Shown: piece by piece, positions 18,441-26,481 of the stretch | Position numbering within the stretch: the first letter of the stretch is position 1 | Layout: each line of letters starts with the position of its first letter | NCBI RefSeq assembly: GCF_000159095.1 | Contig: NZ_GG666297.1 | Coordinates: 56,946-120,945 of the forward strand | Length of the DNA stretch: 64,000 nucleotides | Reading direction: 5' to 3' | From: Anaerococcus tetradius ATCC 35098 | GTDB lineage: Bacteria; Bacillota; Clostridia; Tissierellales; Peptoniphilaceae | Notes under the pieces: generated by a model | What the model was told of the DNA's origin: nothing | Database searches by the model: none | The model's input: the letters and a program-made list of their open reading frames with translations, nothing else | Translations under genes and position numbers: made by a program

Positions 18441-19792
18441 TAAGGCTAAAGACAAAAATACCCTACGAGAAAATTATAAATAGGCTAAAGGAAAATGGCT
18501 TTGAGGCCTATCCAGTAGGAGGTTGTGTTAGGGATAGCCTCCTAGATTTGGAAATATCAGATGTAGATATAACAAGCAATGCAAGACCTGAAGAAATAGA
18601 AAAAGTCTTTAGCTCATCAAAGCTAATAGACATAGGAAAAAAATTTGGAACTATAAAGATTATAGACTTTGGCTATGAATTTGAAGTAACGACCTTTAGG
18701 GCTGAAAGTGCCTATAGGGATCGTAGGCATCCAGAAAAAATTAGCTTTGCTGATAATATATATGATGATTTAAAAAGACGAGATTTTACCATAAATGCCA
18801 TGGCCTTTGATAGAGGAGAGCTTATAGATCCCTTTGGTGGAAGGCTTGATTTAGAGAAGAAAATAATTAGGGCGGTAGGAGATGCCAAAGAAAGAATTGA
18901 CGAAGACCTCCTTAGGTCTATGAGAGCAGTAAGATTTGCTAGTCGCCTTGGCTTTACCATCGAAGAATCCTTAATGGAAGCTATTAGAGCTAAGGCCTGT
19001 GAGATAAATCTTATATCTAAGGAGAGGATAGGAGAAGAGCTTTCCAAAATATTGATTTCTGATAGACCTTCTTATGGTATTAGGCTATTGGATGTGGCTG
19101 GTATTCTTTCAGAAATCCTTCCAGAGCTTTACAAAACTAAGGGCTTTGACCAACATTCAAGCTACCATCAGTATGATGTTTATGAGCACAGTCTCCATGT
19201 CCTAGCCAATACCAGCAAGGACTTAGTAACTCGCTTTGCTGCCCTCTACCATGATGTCGGCAAAATCGACACTTTCTTTCTTGATGAAAGAGGCGAGGGA
19301 AGGTTTTTCGGCCATCAAAAGCTTTCAGATCAGATGCTAAAAAAGAGATTAAGGGCTTTAAAGTTTTCCAATAAATTCATAGAAGATGCATCTATGCTTG
19401 TAGCCCGCCACATGGATTGCTCAAATTCCTATAGCAAAAAATCTATAAGGAAGTTACTTAGAAGGATGGGAGAAGTAAATCTTAGGAGGCTTTTTGACTT
19501 ACAAAGGGCAGATATTAGAGCGACAAATCATCCAGATACAAGTAATATCGACCTAGGAGAAGAGCTTCTCTGTGAAGTTTTAGCTGATGACTTGCCAAAA
19601 AAAAGGTCAGATTTAGCTATTAACGGCTCTGATCTTCTAGCTTTGGGCTATCCTCAAGGCAAAATTATAGGAGAGCTTCTTTCAAAGATTGAAGAAGAAA
19701 TATTAGAAGAAAAATTAAAAAATGAAAAGTCAGCCATCGTGGAATTTTTAACTAGAATGGGTAAAAATCTTGATAGCTTGACATATAAGTAG
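18437..19792 (+). CDS. cca: CCA tRNA nucleotidyltransferase / poly(A) polymerase family
   Basis: Adds or repairs the CCA end of tRNA, or adds poly(A); class II nucleotidyltransferase. The 451-residue protein has the N-terminal GGCVRDSLL and DVDIT motifs (metal Asp pair), the RRDFTINAM segment, the RNA-binding region RFASRLGF, and a C-terminal HD domain with LYHDVGK. The HD domain is typical of longer bacterial enzymes with phosphatase/phosphodiesterase side activity. It overlaps cdaR by 4 bp (ATGA). Whether the specificity is CCA or A-only cannot be read safely from sequence. Confidence 0.88.
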   Translation: MIRLKTKIPYEKIINRLKENGFEAYPVGGCVRDSLLDLEISDVDITSNARPEEIEKVFSSSKLIDIGKKFGTIKIIDFGYEFEVTTFRAESAYRDRRHPEKISFADNIYDDLKRRDFTINAMAFDRGELIDPFGGRLDLEKKIIRAVGDAKERIDEDLLRSMRAVRFASRLGFTIEESLMEAIRAKACEINLISKERIGEELSKILISDRPSYGIRLLDVAGILSEILPELYKTKGFDQHSSYHQYDVYEHSLHVLANTSKDLVTRFAALYHDVGKIDTFFLDERGEGRFFGHQKLSDQMLKKRLRALKFSNKFIEDASMLVARHMDCSNSYSKKSIRKLLRRMGEVNLRRLFDLQRADIRATNHPDTSNIDLGEELLCEVLADDLPKKRSDLAINGSDLLALGYPQGKIIGELLSKIEEEILEEKLKNEKSAIVEFLTRMGKNLDSLTYK

Positions 19793-19830
19793 TATATTAT
19801 TTCAATGAGTAAGAACACCAGGAGGAAAAA

Positions 19831-21195
19831 ATGACAGAATTAAAATCACACGAAAATAATATAGCAAAATTTGAATTTGATGTGCCATATGACGAATTTA
19901 AGAAGGCGACAGATACTGTATATAAGAGAAACAAATCTAGATATAGGGTAGATGGCTTTAGACCAGGCCACGTTTCTAGAAAAGTTCTAGAAAAAATGTA
20001 TGGTCCAGAAATCTTCTATGATGAAGCAATCAAGCTTGTATTCCCAGAACCATACGAAAAAGCAGTAGAAGAACTTGCTCTAGAAGTAATCGACCAACCA
20101 TCAGTAGACCTAGACGATATCGAAGTTGGTAAGGACATTACTTTCAAGGTAGAAGTTGAAACTAAACCACACCCAGTTCTTGGAGATTATTCAAAACTTA
20201 TAGTTGAAGAAGTTCCAGTAGAAGTAACTGACGAAGATATAGAAGCTGAACTTAAAAAACAACAAGAAGAAAATGCCAGACTAATCCCAGTAGAAGATGG
20301 TAAGGCTGAAATGGGAGATACAGTAAATATCGACTTTGACGGCTTCCTAGAGGGAGAAAGATTTGAAGGTGGAAAGGCTGAAAATTACGACCTAGTTCTT
20401 GGATCAAATACCTTTATCAAGGGCTTCGAAGACCAAGTTGTAGGACACCTTGCTGGAGATAAGTTTGATGTCAATGTAACTTTCCCAGAAGATTACCAAG
20501 CCAAAGAATTCCAAGGAAAAGATGCGAAATTCGAAGTTGAAATTAATTCTATCACAAGAAAAGAACTTCCAAAACTAGATGATGAATTTGCAAAAGACAT
20601 TTCAGAATTCGATACACTTGAAGAATTGAAAAATAGCCTAAAGGAAAAACTTGTAAAGGAAAAAGAAGAAAGAGCTAAAAGCATCATCCAAAATCAAGCT
20701 GTTGAAGCCCTAGTTAAAAAATCAGAAGTTAGCGCACCAAATGGTCTAGTAAACTCTGAAATTGACTTCGAACTACAAAACCTTGACCAAAGACTTCAAC
20801 AAATGGGTATAAGCCTTGCTCAATATGTTGAAATGACAAAAATGGATATCAACCAAATCCGTGAACAATACAGGGCTCAAGCAGAAGCTAGAGTTAAGGC
20901 AAATCTAGTAATTGATGAAGTTGCTCTTAAAGAGAACATAGAAGTTACAGATGAAGAAAAAGAAGCTGAAATCAACGAAGCAGCAGAAAACTATGGAGTA
21001 GAAGATAAAGAGAAATTCAAAGAACTCTTTGCTAAAAACGTATCTGACAAGACTCTAGAAGAAAATATCAAGAGAAGAAAAGCTGTTGAACTTCTAGCAT
21101 CTAAGGCAGAAGCACTTCCTCACGAAGAGTACCACAAGGCAGTTGGCGATGACCACGATCACGACCACGATCATGAGGAAGGCGAAGACAAATAA
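19831..21195 (+). CDS. tig: Trigger factor
   Basis: Ribosome-associated chaperone and peptidyl-prolyl isomerase. 454 residues in three parts: an N-terminal ribosome-binding domain with the motif GFRPGHVSRKVLE (usual form GFRxGKxP; here His-Val-Ser replaces Lys-x-Pro), an FKBP-type domain (about 155-245, with GDTVNIDFDG), and a helical C-terminal domain. The last 15 residues are a Asp/His run (DDHDHDHDHEEGEDK) that could bind metal. CAGGAGG precedes the ATG. The tig-clpP-clpX order is widespread and couples folding with degradation. Confidence 0.96.
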   Translation: MTELKSHENNIAKFEFDVPYDEFKKATDTVYKRNKSRYRVDGFRPGHVSRKVLEKMYGPEIFYDEAIKLVFPEPYEKAVEELALEVIDQPSVDLDDIEVGKDITFKVEVETKPHPVLGDYSKLIVEEVPVEVTDEDIEAELKKQQEENARLIPVEDGKAEMGDTVNIDFDGFLEGERFEGGKAENYDLVLGSNTFIKGFEDQVVGHLAGDKFDVNVTFPEDYQAKEFQGKDAKFEVEINSITRKELPKLDDEFAKDISEFDTLEELKNSLKEKLVKEKEERAKSIIQNQAVEALVKKSEVSAPNGLVNSEIDFELQNLDQRLQQMGISLAQYVEMTKMDINQIREQYRAQAEARVKANLVIDEVALKENIEVTDEEKEAEINEAAENYGVEDKEKFKELFAKNVSDKTLEENIKRRKAVELLASKAEALPHEEYHKAVGDDHDHDHDHEEGEDK

Positions 21196-21220
21196 GCTCC
21201 ATATTAGATAAGGAGAAATA

Positions 21221-21814
21221 ATGATTGCTAAAAATTATTTAGTACCAACAGTTGTAGAACAAACCAATAGGGGCGAGAGAGCCTATGATATATATTCAAG
21301 ACTTCTAAAGGATAGGATAATCTTCCTATCTGGAGAAGTTCGTGATGAAATAAGCGATATAATAATAGCTCAACTACTCTTTCTCGAAAGCGAAGATCCA
21401 GATAAGGATATCCAATTTTATATAAACTCTCCAGGTGGAGTTGTAACAAGTGGTCTTGCCATATATGACACTATGAACTATATAAAACCAGATGTATCAA
21501 CTATCTGTATTGGTCAAGCTGCATCAATGGCAGCAGTCCTTTTATCATCAGGAGCAAAGGGCAAGAGATATTCCCTACCTAGCTCAAATATTATGATTCA
21601 CCAACCTTCTGGTGGGGCCCAAGGTCAAGCAAGCGACATTGTTATACAAGCTGAACAAATAATTAAGATAAAAGAAAAACTCAACAAAATTCTATCCGAC
21701 AATACTGGTCAAAGCCTAAAGAAGATAGAAAAAGACACCGATAGGGATTTCGCAATGACTGCCGAAGAAGCGTTAAAATACGGTCTTATCGATAAAGTAA
21801 TTGAAAGTAAGTAG
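21221..21814 (+). CDS. clpP: ATP-dependent Clp protease proteolytic subunit
   Basis: Tetradecameric serine peptidase that degrades proteins unfolded by ClpX or ClpC. The 197-residue length is normal. Catalytic triad is predicted as Ser102 (GQAASMAA), His127 (IMIHQPSGG) and Asp176; spacing matches the E. coli triad. AAGGAGAAAT precedes the ATG. It lies 25 bp after tig and 6 bp before clpX. No tandem CtsR heptad is visible upstream, so heat control by CtsR is not supported here. Confidence 0.98.
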   Translation: MIAKNYLVPTVVEQTNRGERAYDIYSRLLKDRIIFLSGEVRDEISDIIIAQLLFLESEDPDKDIQFYINSPGGVVTSGLAIYDTMNYIKPDVSTICIGQAASMAAVLLSSGAKGKRYSLPSSNIMIHQPSGGAQGQASDIVIQAEQIIKIKEKLNKILSDNTGQSLKKIEKDTDRDFAMTAEEALKYGLIDKVIESK

Positions 21815-21820
21815 GGTTAA

Positions 21821-23035
21821 ATGTCTGATTACGAACAAAAAGATGTAAGATGTTCTTTTTGTGGTAAGGATAGCTCACAAGTAAAAAGAATAATAGCTGG
21901 TCCTAATGCTTATATATGCAATGAGTGTGTCGACTTGTGTAAGGAGATCATCTCCCAAGAAACAGATTCCCAAGGCTCTTTTAGTGGAGATGTTGAACTA
22001 TCAACACCAAAAGAGATTAAGGAATTTCTCGACTCCTATGTTATAGGTCAAGACGATGCCAAAAAGACCCTCTCTGTTGCAGTATATAACCACTACAAAA
22101 GAATTAATAGTAATGAAGAAGACTCAGAAATAGAGCTTCAAAAATCGAATATCCTTATGCTAGGCCCAACTGGTTCAGGTAAAACCCTACTAGCTCAAAC
22201 CCTTGCTCGTAAGCTTAATGTTCCATTCGCAATAGCAGATGCTACAAGCCTAACTGAGGCAGGATATGTGGGTGAAGATGTTGAAAATATCATCTTAAAG
22301 CTTGTTCAAGCAGCAGACTATGACATAGAGCTTGCTGAACGTGGTATAATCTATGTAGATGAGATAGATAAGATTACAAGAAAGAGTGAGAATCCTTCTA
22401 TAACTCGTGATGTATCGGGTGAAGGAGTCCAACAAGCCCTCCTAAAGCTAATAGAAGGTACTGAAGCCAATGTTCCTCCACAAGGTGGCAGAAAACATCC
22501 TAGCCAAGAGTATATCCAAGTAGATACAACAAATATCCTCTTTATCTTAGGTGGGGCCTTTGATGGAATTGAAGATATAATCAACAGAAGATTGTCAGAA
22601 AAGACAATTGGTTTTGGGGCAAGTGTTAGCAAAAATGCCAAGGCAAGCTTAAAGGAAGTTAATACAGAAGACCTCCTTAAATATGGTCTAATACCAGAAT
22701 TTATTGGTAGGGTTCCTATTATTGTCAGCCTTGATGCCCTAGAGATTGATTCTCTAGTACAAATCCTAAAAGAGCCAAAGAACTCCTTTGTAAAACAATA
22801 TCAAAAGCTCTTCGAGCTTGATGGAGTAAAGCTTACATTTGAAGATGATGCCCTCTATCAAATTGCAAAGAAGGCCTTTGATCAAAAAACTGGAGCTAGG
22901 GGACTTAGAACTATTATGGAAAATCTCCTCCTAGATCTTATGTTTGAAATACCATCAATTGATGATTTGGAAGAAGTAATTGTCACAAAAGAATCTGTAG
23001 ATGACAAGGAAAAATTAGTTTATAAGAAAAGATAA
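21821..23035 (+). CDS. clpX: ATP-dependent Clp protease ATP-binding subunit ClpX
   Basis: AAA+ unfoldase that feeds substrates into ClpP. The 404-residue protein has an N-terminal zinc-binding domain with two Cys pairs (CSFCGK and CNECVDLC), Walker A GPTGSGKT, Walker [10 protein letters not shown], the [13 protein letters not shown] region and the ClpP-docking IGF loop (TIGFGAS). The gap from clpP is 6 bp, too short for its own promoter. Confidence 0.98.
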   Translation: MSDYEQKDVRCSFCGKDSSQVKRIIAGPNAYICNECVDLCKEIISQETDSQGSFSGDVELSTPKEIKEFLDSYVIGQDDAKKTLSVAVYNHYKRINSNEEDSEIELQKSNILMLGPTGSGKTLLAQTLARKLNVPFAIADATSLTEAGYVGEDVENIILKLVQAADYDIELAERGIIYVDEIDKITRKSENPSITRDVSGEGVQQALLKLIEGTEANVPPQGGRKHPSQEYIQVDTTNILFILGGAFDGIEDIINRRLSEKTIGFGASVSKNAKASLKEVNTEDLLKYGLIPEFIGRVPIIVSLDALEIDSLVQILKEPKNSFVKQYQKLFELDGVKLTFEDDALYQIAKKAFDQKTGARGLRTIMENLLLDLMFEIPSIDDLEEVIVTKESVDDKEKLVYKKR

Positions 23036-23066
23036 AGGGGATGGGTGATTGAACTCACCCCTTTTA
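23034..23066 (+). terminator. Hairpin between clpX and lon
   Basis: GGGTGA, six-base loop, TCACCC, followed by CTTTTA, starting just after the clpX stop. The stem is short and the T-run brief, so it may only attenuate transcription into lon 15 bp later. Confidence 0.55.
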
Positions 23067-23080
23067 TAGCGAGGTAAAAC

Positions 23081-25411
23081 ATGACAGATGTTTATGAAAT
23101 AAGTGAAAATAAATATCCACTAATTCCCTTGAGGGGCTACTGGCCAATGCCAACTACCTTCCTTAGTTTCGATTGCAAAAGAAGTATATCGGTAAAGGCT
23201 GTCGAAGATGCAAGGCTTAGAAATACAAGTCTATTTTTGGTTAACCAAAAGGACGTATTCGAGGATAATCCAAAAATTGAAGACTTGTATGAGTATGGGA
23301 TAATAGCTACTATCAAAGAAACCTTCGACCTTCCTAATGGAGTAAGTAGGATTTTTGTAAACCCTATAGGAGTTGGTAGACTAAAGGATGTTGAGGTTTC
23401 AGAAGGCTTTCTCAAGGGAGAAATTGAAGAATACAAGTACCTAGAAGACTTAGAAAAAGAGGATATGAATCTACTTTCCCTAAAGAAAATCCTTATAGAT
23501 GACTTTAAGGAATATATCAACCTAGAAAATACTGGCCTAGATGAAATAGCCTATAGCCTAATAGAAATCGACAACTTTCACAGGCTAGTTGATGTTATAA
23601 GCTTTCATCTAGAACTTGCTCCTAAAGAATACTACCAAATCCTTTCAACTCTCGATACAGAAAAGAGGATGTTAGTTCTCCATGAGATATTGAGAAAGGA
23701 AATAAGTCTTAAAAGACTCTCCCAAGATATAGAAAAAAAGGTTCAAGATTCAATCAACAAGAGCCAAAAAGACTATTATCTTAGAGAAAAGATGGAAGTC
23801 CTAAAAAAGGAAATCAACGAAAATAGCGGGGAAGCCAAGTCCGAAGCCGACTATTATAGGAAAAAAATAAAAAATATCAAACTAGATAAGGAAAGCAAGA
23901 AATCTCTAGAAAAAGACATAGAAAGAATCGACTCTCTTCCAGAGATGAGTCCTGACTACGGTGTTCTATCTGCCTATCTAGACTTTGTCGTTTCCCTACC
24001 ATGGAATAAGAAAACCAAGGATGTAATCGACATAAAAAGGGCTGAGAAAATCCTAGACGAAGACCACTATGGTCTTAGAGATGTCAAAGAGAGAATAGTC
24101 GAATCTATTGCAGTTAGACAAAAAAACAAAAATTCCAAAGGCTCAGTAATCTGCCTAGTTGGCCCTCCGGGAGTTGGTAAAACTTCCATAGCCAAGTCCA
24201 TAGCCCGTGCTCTCGATAGGGAATTTGTCTCCATGCGTCTAGGAGGCGTAACTGATGAATCCGAAATCAGGGGTCATAGGAGAACCTATGTGGGAGCTAT
24301 GGCAGGAAGGGTTCTTGCTAATATAGATAGAATTAATGTCAAAAACCCAGTCTTCTTGTTAGATGAGATAGACAAATTAGGATCTGACTTTAGGGGTGAT
24401 CCATCAAGTGCCCTCCTTGAAGTCCTAGACCCTGAACAAAATGACAAATTTATAGATAGGTATTTGGACATACCTTTTGACCTATCAGATGTATTTTTCA
24501 TTACAACCGCTAATGATGCAAATGAAATTCCAGATGCCCTCTACGATAGACTTGAAGTAATAGAACTATCAGGCTACACCATGGGTGAGAAAGAATCCAT
24601 AGCCAAGAAATATCTAATAAAAAAAGAAATGGCAAATAACGGACTAAATTCCGAAGAAATTCAAATCTCAGATGCTGTAATAGAAAAAATCATCAAATCC
24701 TACACCAGAGAAGCTGGAGTAAGGGAGCTTGAAAGACTAATTGCCAAGATTTGTAGACGTGCAGTCAAAGAAATCCTAACAGGCAAGGATAAGGTTCGTG
24801 TAAGCATGACCAACTACAGCAAGTATCTCGGTAGGGAGAGATTCTTCGATGATGCAATCGAAAAAGAAAATCAAGTCGGCCTTGTAAATGGACTAGCTTG
24901 GACTTCTGTTGGAGGATGCATGCTATCAGTTGAAGCAAATGTAATGGATGGTAAGGGCAATGTCGAAATGACAGGATCTCTGGGAGATGTCATGAAAGAA
25001 TCTGGCCAAGTTGCCATGGCTTATATCAGGTCAAACGCAAGTAAGCTCGGCATCCGTGGGAAATTTCATGAAAATAAGGACATCCACGTCCACTTCCCTG
25101 AAGGAGCGACACCAAAAGATGGCCCATCTGCTGGTATAACTATGACGACTGCTATGGTATCAGCCCTTACAGGAAAAAAAGTTAGAAGTGATATAGCCAT
25201 GACAGGAGAAGTTACAATCAGAGGAAACGTCCTTCCGATAGGAGGCCTAAAAGAAAAAGCCCTAGCAGCTTATTCTTATGGTATAAAAAATGTAATCATT
25301 CCTAAGGAAAACCAAAGAGATACCGAAGATATACCAAAAGAAATAAGGGATAAGATTAACTTCATAACAGTTTCCAACGTAGCAGAAGTAATAGATAAGG
25401 CCTTGATATGA
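23081..25411 (+). CDS. lon: ATP-dependent protease Lon
   Basis: Cytosolic AAA+ serine protease that removes damaged and short-lived regulatory proteins. The 776 residues cover an N-terminal LON substrate domain (to about 205), the coiled region, Walker A GPPGVGKTS, Walker B VFLLDEIDK, and a C-terminal protease domain. The catalytic dyad is Ser683 (KDGPSAGITM) and Lys726 (GGLKEKALAA). GCGAGG lies upstream of the ATG. EngB overlaps its stop by 4 bp, the common lon-engB (ysxC) arrangement. Confidence 0.97.
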   Translation: MTDVYEISENKYPLIPLRGYWPMPTTFLSFDCKRSISVKAVEDARLRNTSLFLVNQKDVFEDNPKIEDLYEYGIIATIKETFDLPNGVSRIFVNPIGVGRLKDVEVSEGFLKGEIEEYKYLEDLEKEDMNLLSLKKILIDDFKEYINLENTGLDEIAYSLIEIDNFHRLVDVISFHLELAPKEYYQILSTLDTEKRMLVLHEILRKEISLKRLSQDIEKKVQDSINKSQKDYYLREKMEVLKKEINENSGEAKSEADYYRKKIKNIKLDKESKKSLEKDIERIDSLPEMSPDYGVLSAYLDFVVSLPWNKKTKDVIDIKRAEKILDEDHYGLRDVKERIVESIAVRQKNKNSKGSVICLVGPPGVGKTSIAKSIARALDREFVSMRLGGVTDESEIRGHRRTYVGAMAGRVLANIDRINVKNPVFLLDEIDKLGSDFRGDPSSALLEVLDPEQNDKFIDRYLDIPFDLSDVFFITTANDANEIPDALYDRLEVIELSGYTMGEKESIAKKYLIKKEMANNGLNSEEIQISDAVIEKIIKSYTREAGVRELERLIAKICRRAVKEILTGKDKVRVSMTNYSKYLGRERFFDDAIEKENQVGLVNGLAWTSVGGCMLSVEANVMDGKGNVEMTGSLGDVMKESGQVAMAYIRSNASKLGIRGKFHENKDIHVHFPEGATPKDGPSAGITMTTAMVSALTGKKVRSDIAMTGEVTIRGNVLPIGGLKEKALAAYSYGIKNVIIPKENQRDTEDIPKEIRDKINFITVSNVAEVIDKALI

Positions 25412-25995
25412 AATTTACATCAATAGAATTAGAACAAGTAGCAGGCTTTAAGAAACAATGGCCGGGGGAAGACCTCCCAGAAATCGCCCTAGTAGGAAGA
25501 AGCAATGTAGGTAAGTCTTCCTTTATCAATTCCTTTTTAGGAAGGAAGAAATTAGCCAAGACTTCATCCAAACCAGGCAAGACTAGGACAATTAACTTCT
25601 ATAGGATAAATGACAAATTCCGCCTAGTAGACCTACCGGGCTACGGTTACGCCAAAGTAAGCAAGGCAGAAAAAGATAAGTGGGATAAGCTAATAAATGA
25701 ATATCTCCATCAAAGAGAAAGCCTTAGGGAAGTCTTTCTCATAGTAGACATAAGACACGAGCCAACTACCCTCGACTGTCAAATGTATAAATGGATAAGA
25801 GAAAGTGGCTTTACAGGTTTTGTCATAGCTACCAAATTTGATAAAATCAAAAAAAGTCAGATACAAAAAAACATCAAGGCGATTATGAAAAAACTAGAAA
25901 TTGAGGATGAAGGTCTGATATTCGCCTACTCATCCGAGACCAAACACAACAAGGACGTCCTAGAAGAACAAGTTGATGTGATAGTCAAGGCTTAA
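25408..25995 (+). CDS. engB: Ribosome-biogenesis GTPase EngB/YsxC
   Basis: Essential-type GTPase needed for large ribosomal subunit assembly. The 195-residue length is typical. G-motifs: G1 GRSNVGKS, G2 around KPGKTRTINFY, G3 DLPGYGYA, G4 TKFDK, G5 in YSSET. It begins with ATGA overlapping the lon stop codon, so translation is coupled. Confidence 0.97.
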   Translation: MKFTSIELEQVAGFKKQWPGEDLPEIALVGRSNVGKSSFINSFLGRKKLAKTSSKPGKTRTINFYRINDKFRLVDLPGYGYAKVSKAEKDKWDKLINEYLHQRESLREVFLIVDIRHEPTTLDCQMYKWIRESGFTGFVIATKFDKIKKSQIQKNIKAIMKKLEIEDEGLIFAYSSETKHNKDVLEEQVDVIVKA

Positions 25996-26208
25996 AATAA
26001 AGAAAATAAATAAGTAAATGAAAAAATTAAGCCTAAGCCAAGAATTTTGGATGAGAGAATCCATCCAATAAGGCGGACTTAATAATTACTTCCTTTACTA
26101 ATAGCAAAAAAAGTAGATGCATAATCAAAGCATCACTTTTTTTTGCCAAAAATCGGAAAAAATCTTCGCCATTTACAAATCATAAAGATAAAAAGCGTAT
26201 TATTTATA
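25996..26208. other. Intergenic region after engB, with terminator and inverted repeat
   Basis: No gene is seen. TTGGATG at 26047-26053 and CATCCAA at 26062-26068 form a perfect 7-bp inverted repeat of unknown role. A terminator for engB follows at 26106-26144. The rest is AT-rich with no recognisable motif. Confidence 0.6.
26106..26144 (+). terminator. Rho-independent terminator after engB
   Basis: AAAAAAAGTAGATGC, loop, GCATCACTTTTTTTT. The strong stem has one bulged A and an eight-T tail. Confidence 0.85.
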
Positions 26209-26237
26209 TTGACAAGTCCCCCTAAAGGAGGTATAAA
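26209..26237 (+). promoter_or_regulatory. Near-consensus promoter with inverted repeat in the spacer
   Basis: TTGACA at 26209-26214, 17-bp spacer, TATAAA at 26232-26237. The spacer contains CCCCCTAAAGGAGG, an imperfect inverted repeat placed where a repressor would block RNA polymerase. The expected start is near 26244. Confidence 0.75.
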
Positions 26238-26243
26238 ATTACA

Positions 26244-26371
26244 TATTTAATATTTAAAAGTTTATTTGGCTTTGCCTTGCAAAGCACTCCTAAACTAAAT
26301 GATTTATATAACCGACTCATATAAGCTAAAGTGGAAAATTTATTCTAAAACTTAGCAAGTCGGTTTTTTAG
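26244..26371 (+). ncRNA. Predicted short structured transcript upstream of the adhesin
   Basis: Starting at the promoter above, the transcript would be about 125 bases. It contains a small hairpin (GCTTTG, five-base loop, CAAAGC, 26269-26285) and ends in a strong terminator at 26311-26369. I see no convincing small gene inside. It could be an independent small RNA or an attenuator leader controlling the adhesin 110 bp downstream. I match it to no known riboswitch class. Confidence 0.45.
26311..26370 (+). terminator. Terminator upstream of the adhesin gene
   Basis: ACCGACT at 26311-26317 pairs with AGTCGGT at 26358-26364, followed by TTTTT; GCTAAAG and CTTAGC inside extend the structure. It lies after a promoter and before the adhesin, so it may be conditional. 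Confidence 0.75.
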
Positions 26372-26447
26372 TGCTCGAATATAATTAGTATAGCAATAAA
26401 GATTGATAAAAAATTATATAAAAAATTTTAAATATAAAGTAGTTTGC

Positions 26448-26470
26448 AAATTTACCAACACTGTAAATTT
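26448..26470 (+). promoter_or_regulatory. Inverted repeat just upstream of the adhesin ribosome site
   Basis: AAATTTAC, seven bases, GTAAATTT: a perfect 8-bp repeat ending one base before AAGGAGG. It may be an operator or an mRNA hairpin affecting ribosome access. Confidence 0.4.
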
Positions 26471-26481
26471 AAGGAGGTCTT

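Noticed and set aside
19778..19806. Promoter for tig at TTGACA 19778
   Set aside because: No acceptable -10 lies 16-18 bp away; the A/T hexamers TATATT and TATTAT are too close.
21196..21220. CtsR box before clpP
   Set aside because: No GGTCAAA-type heptad is present in the short gap or before tig.
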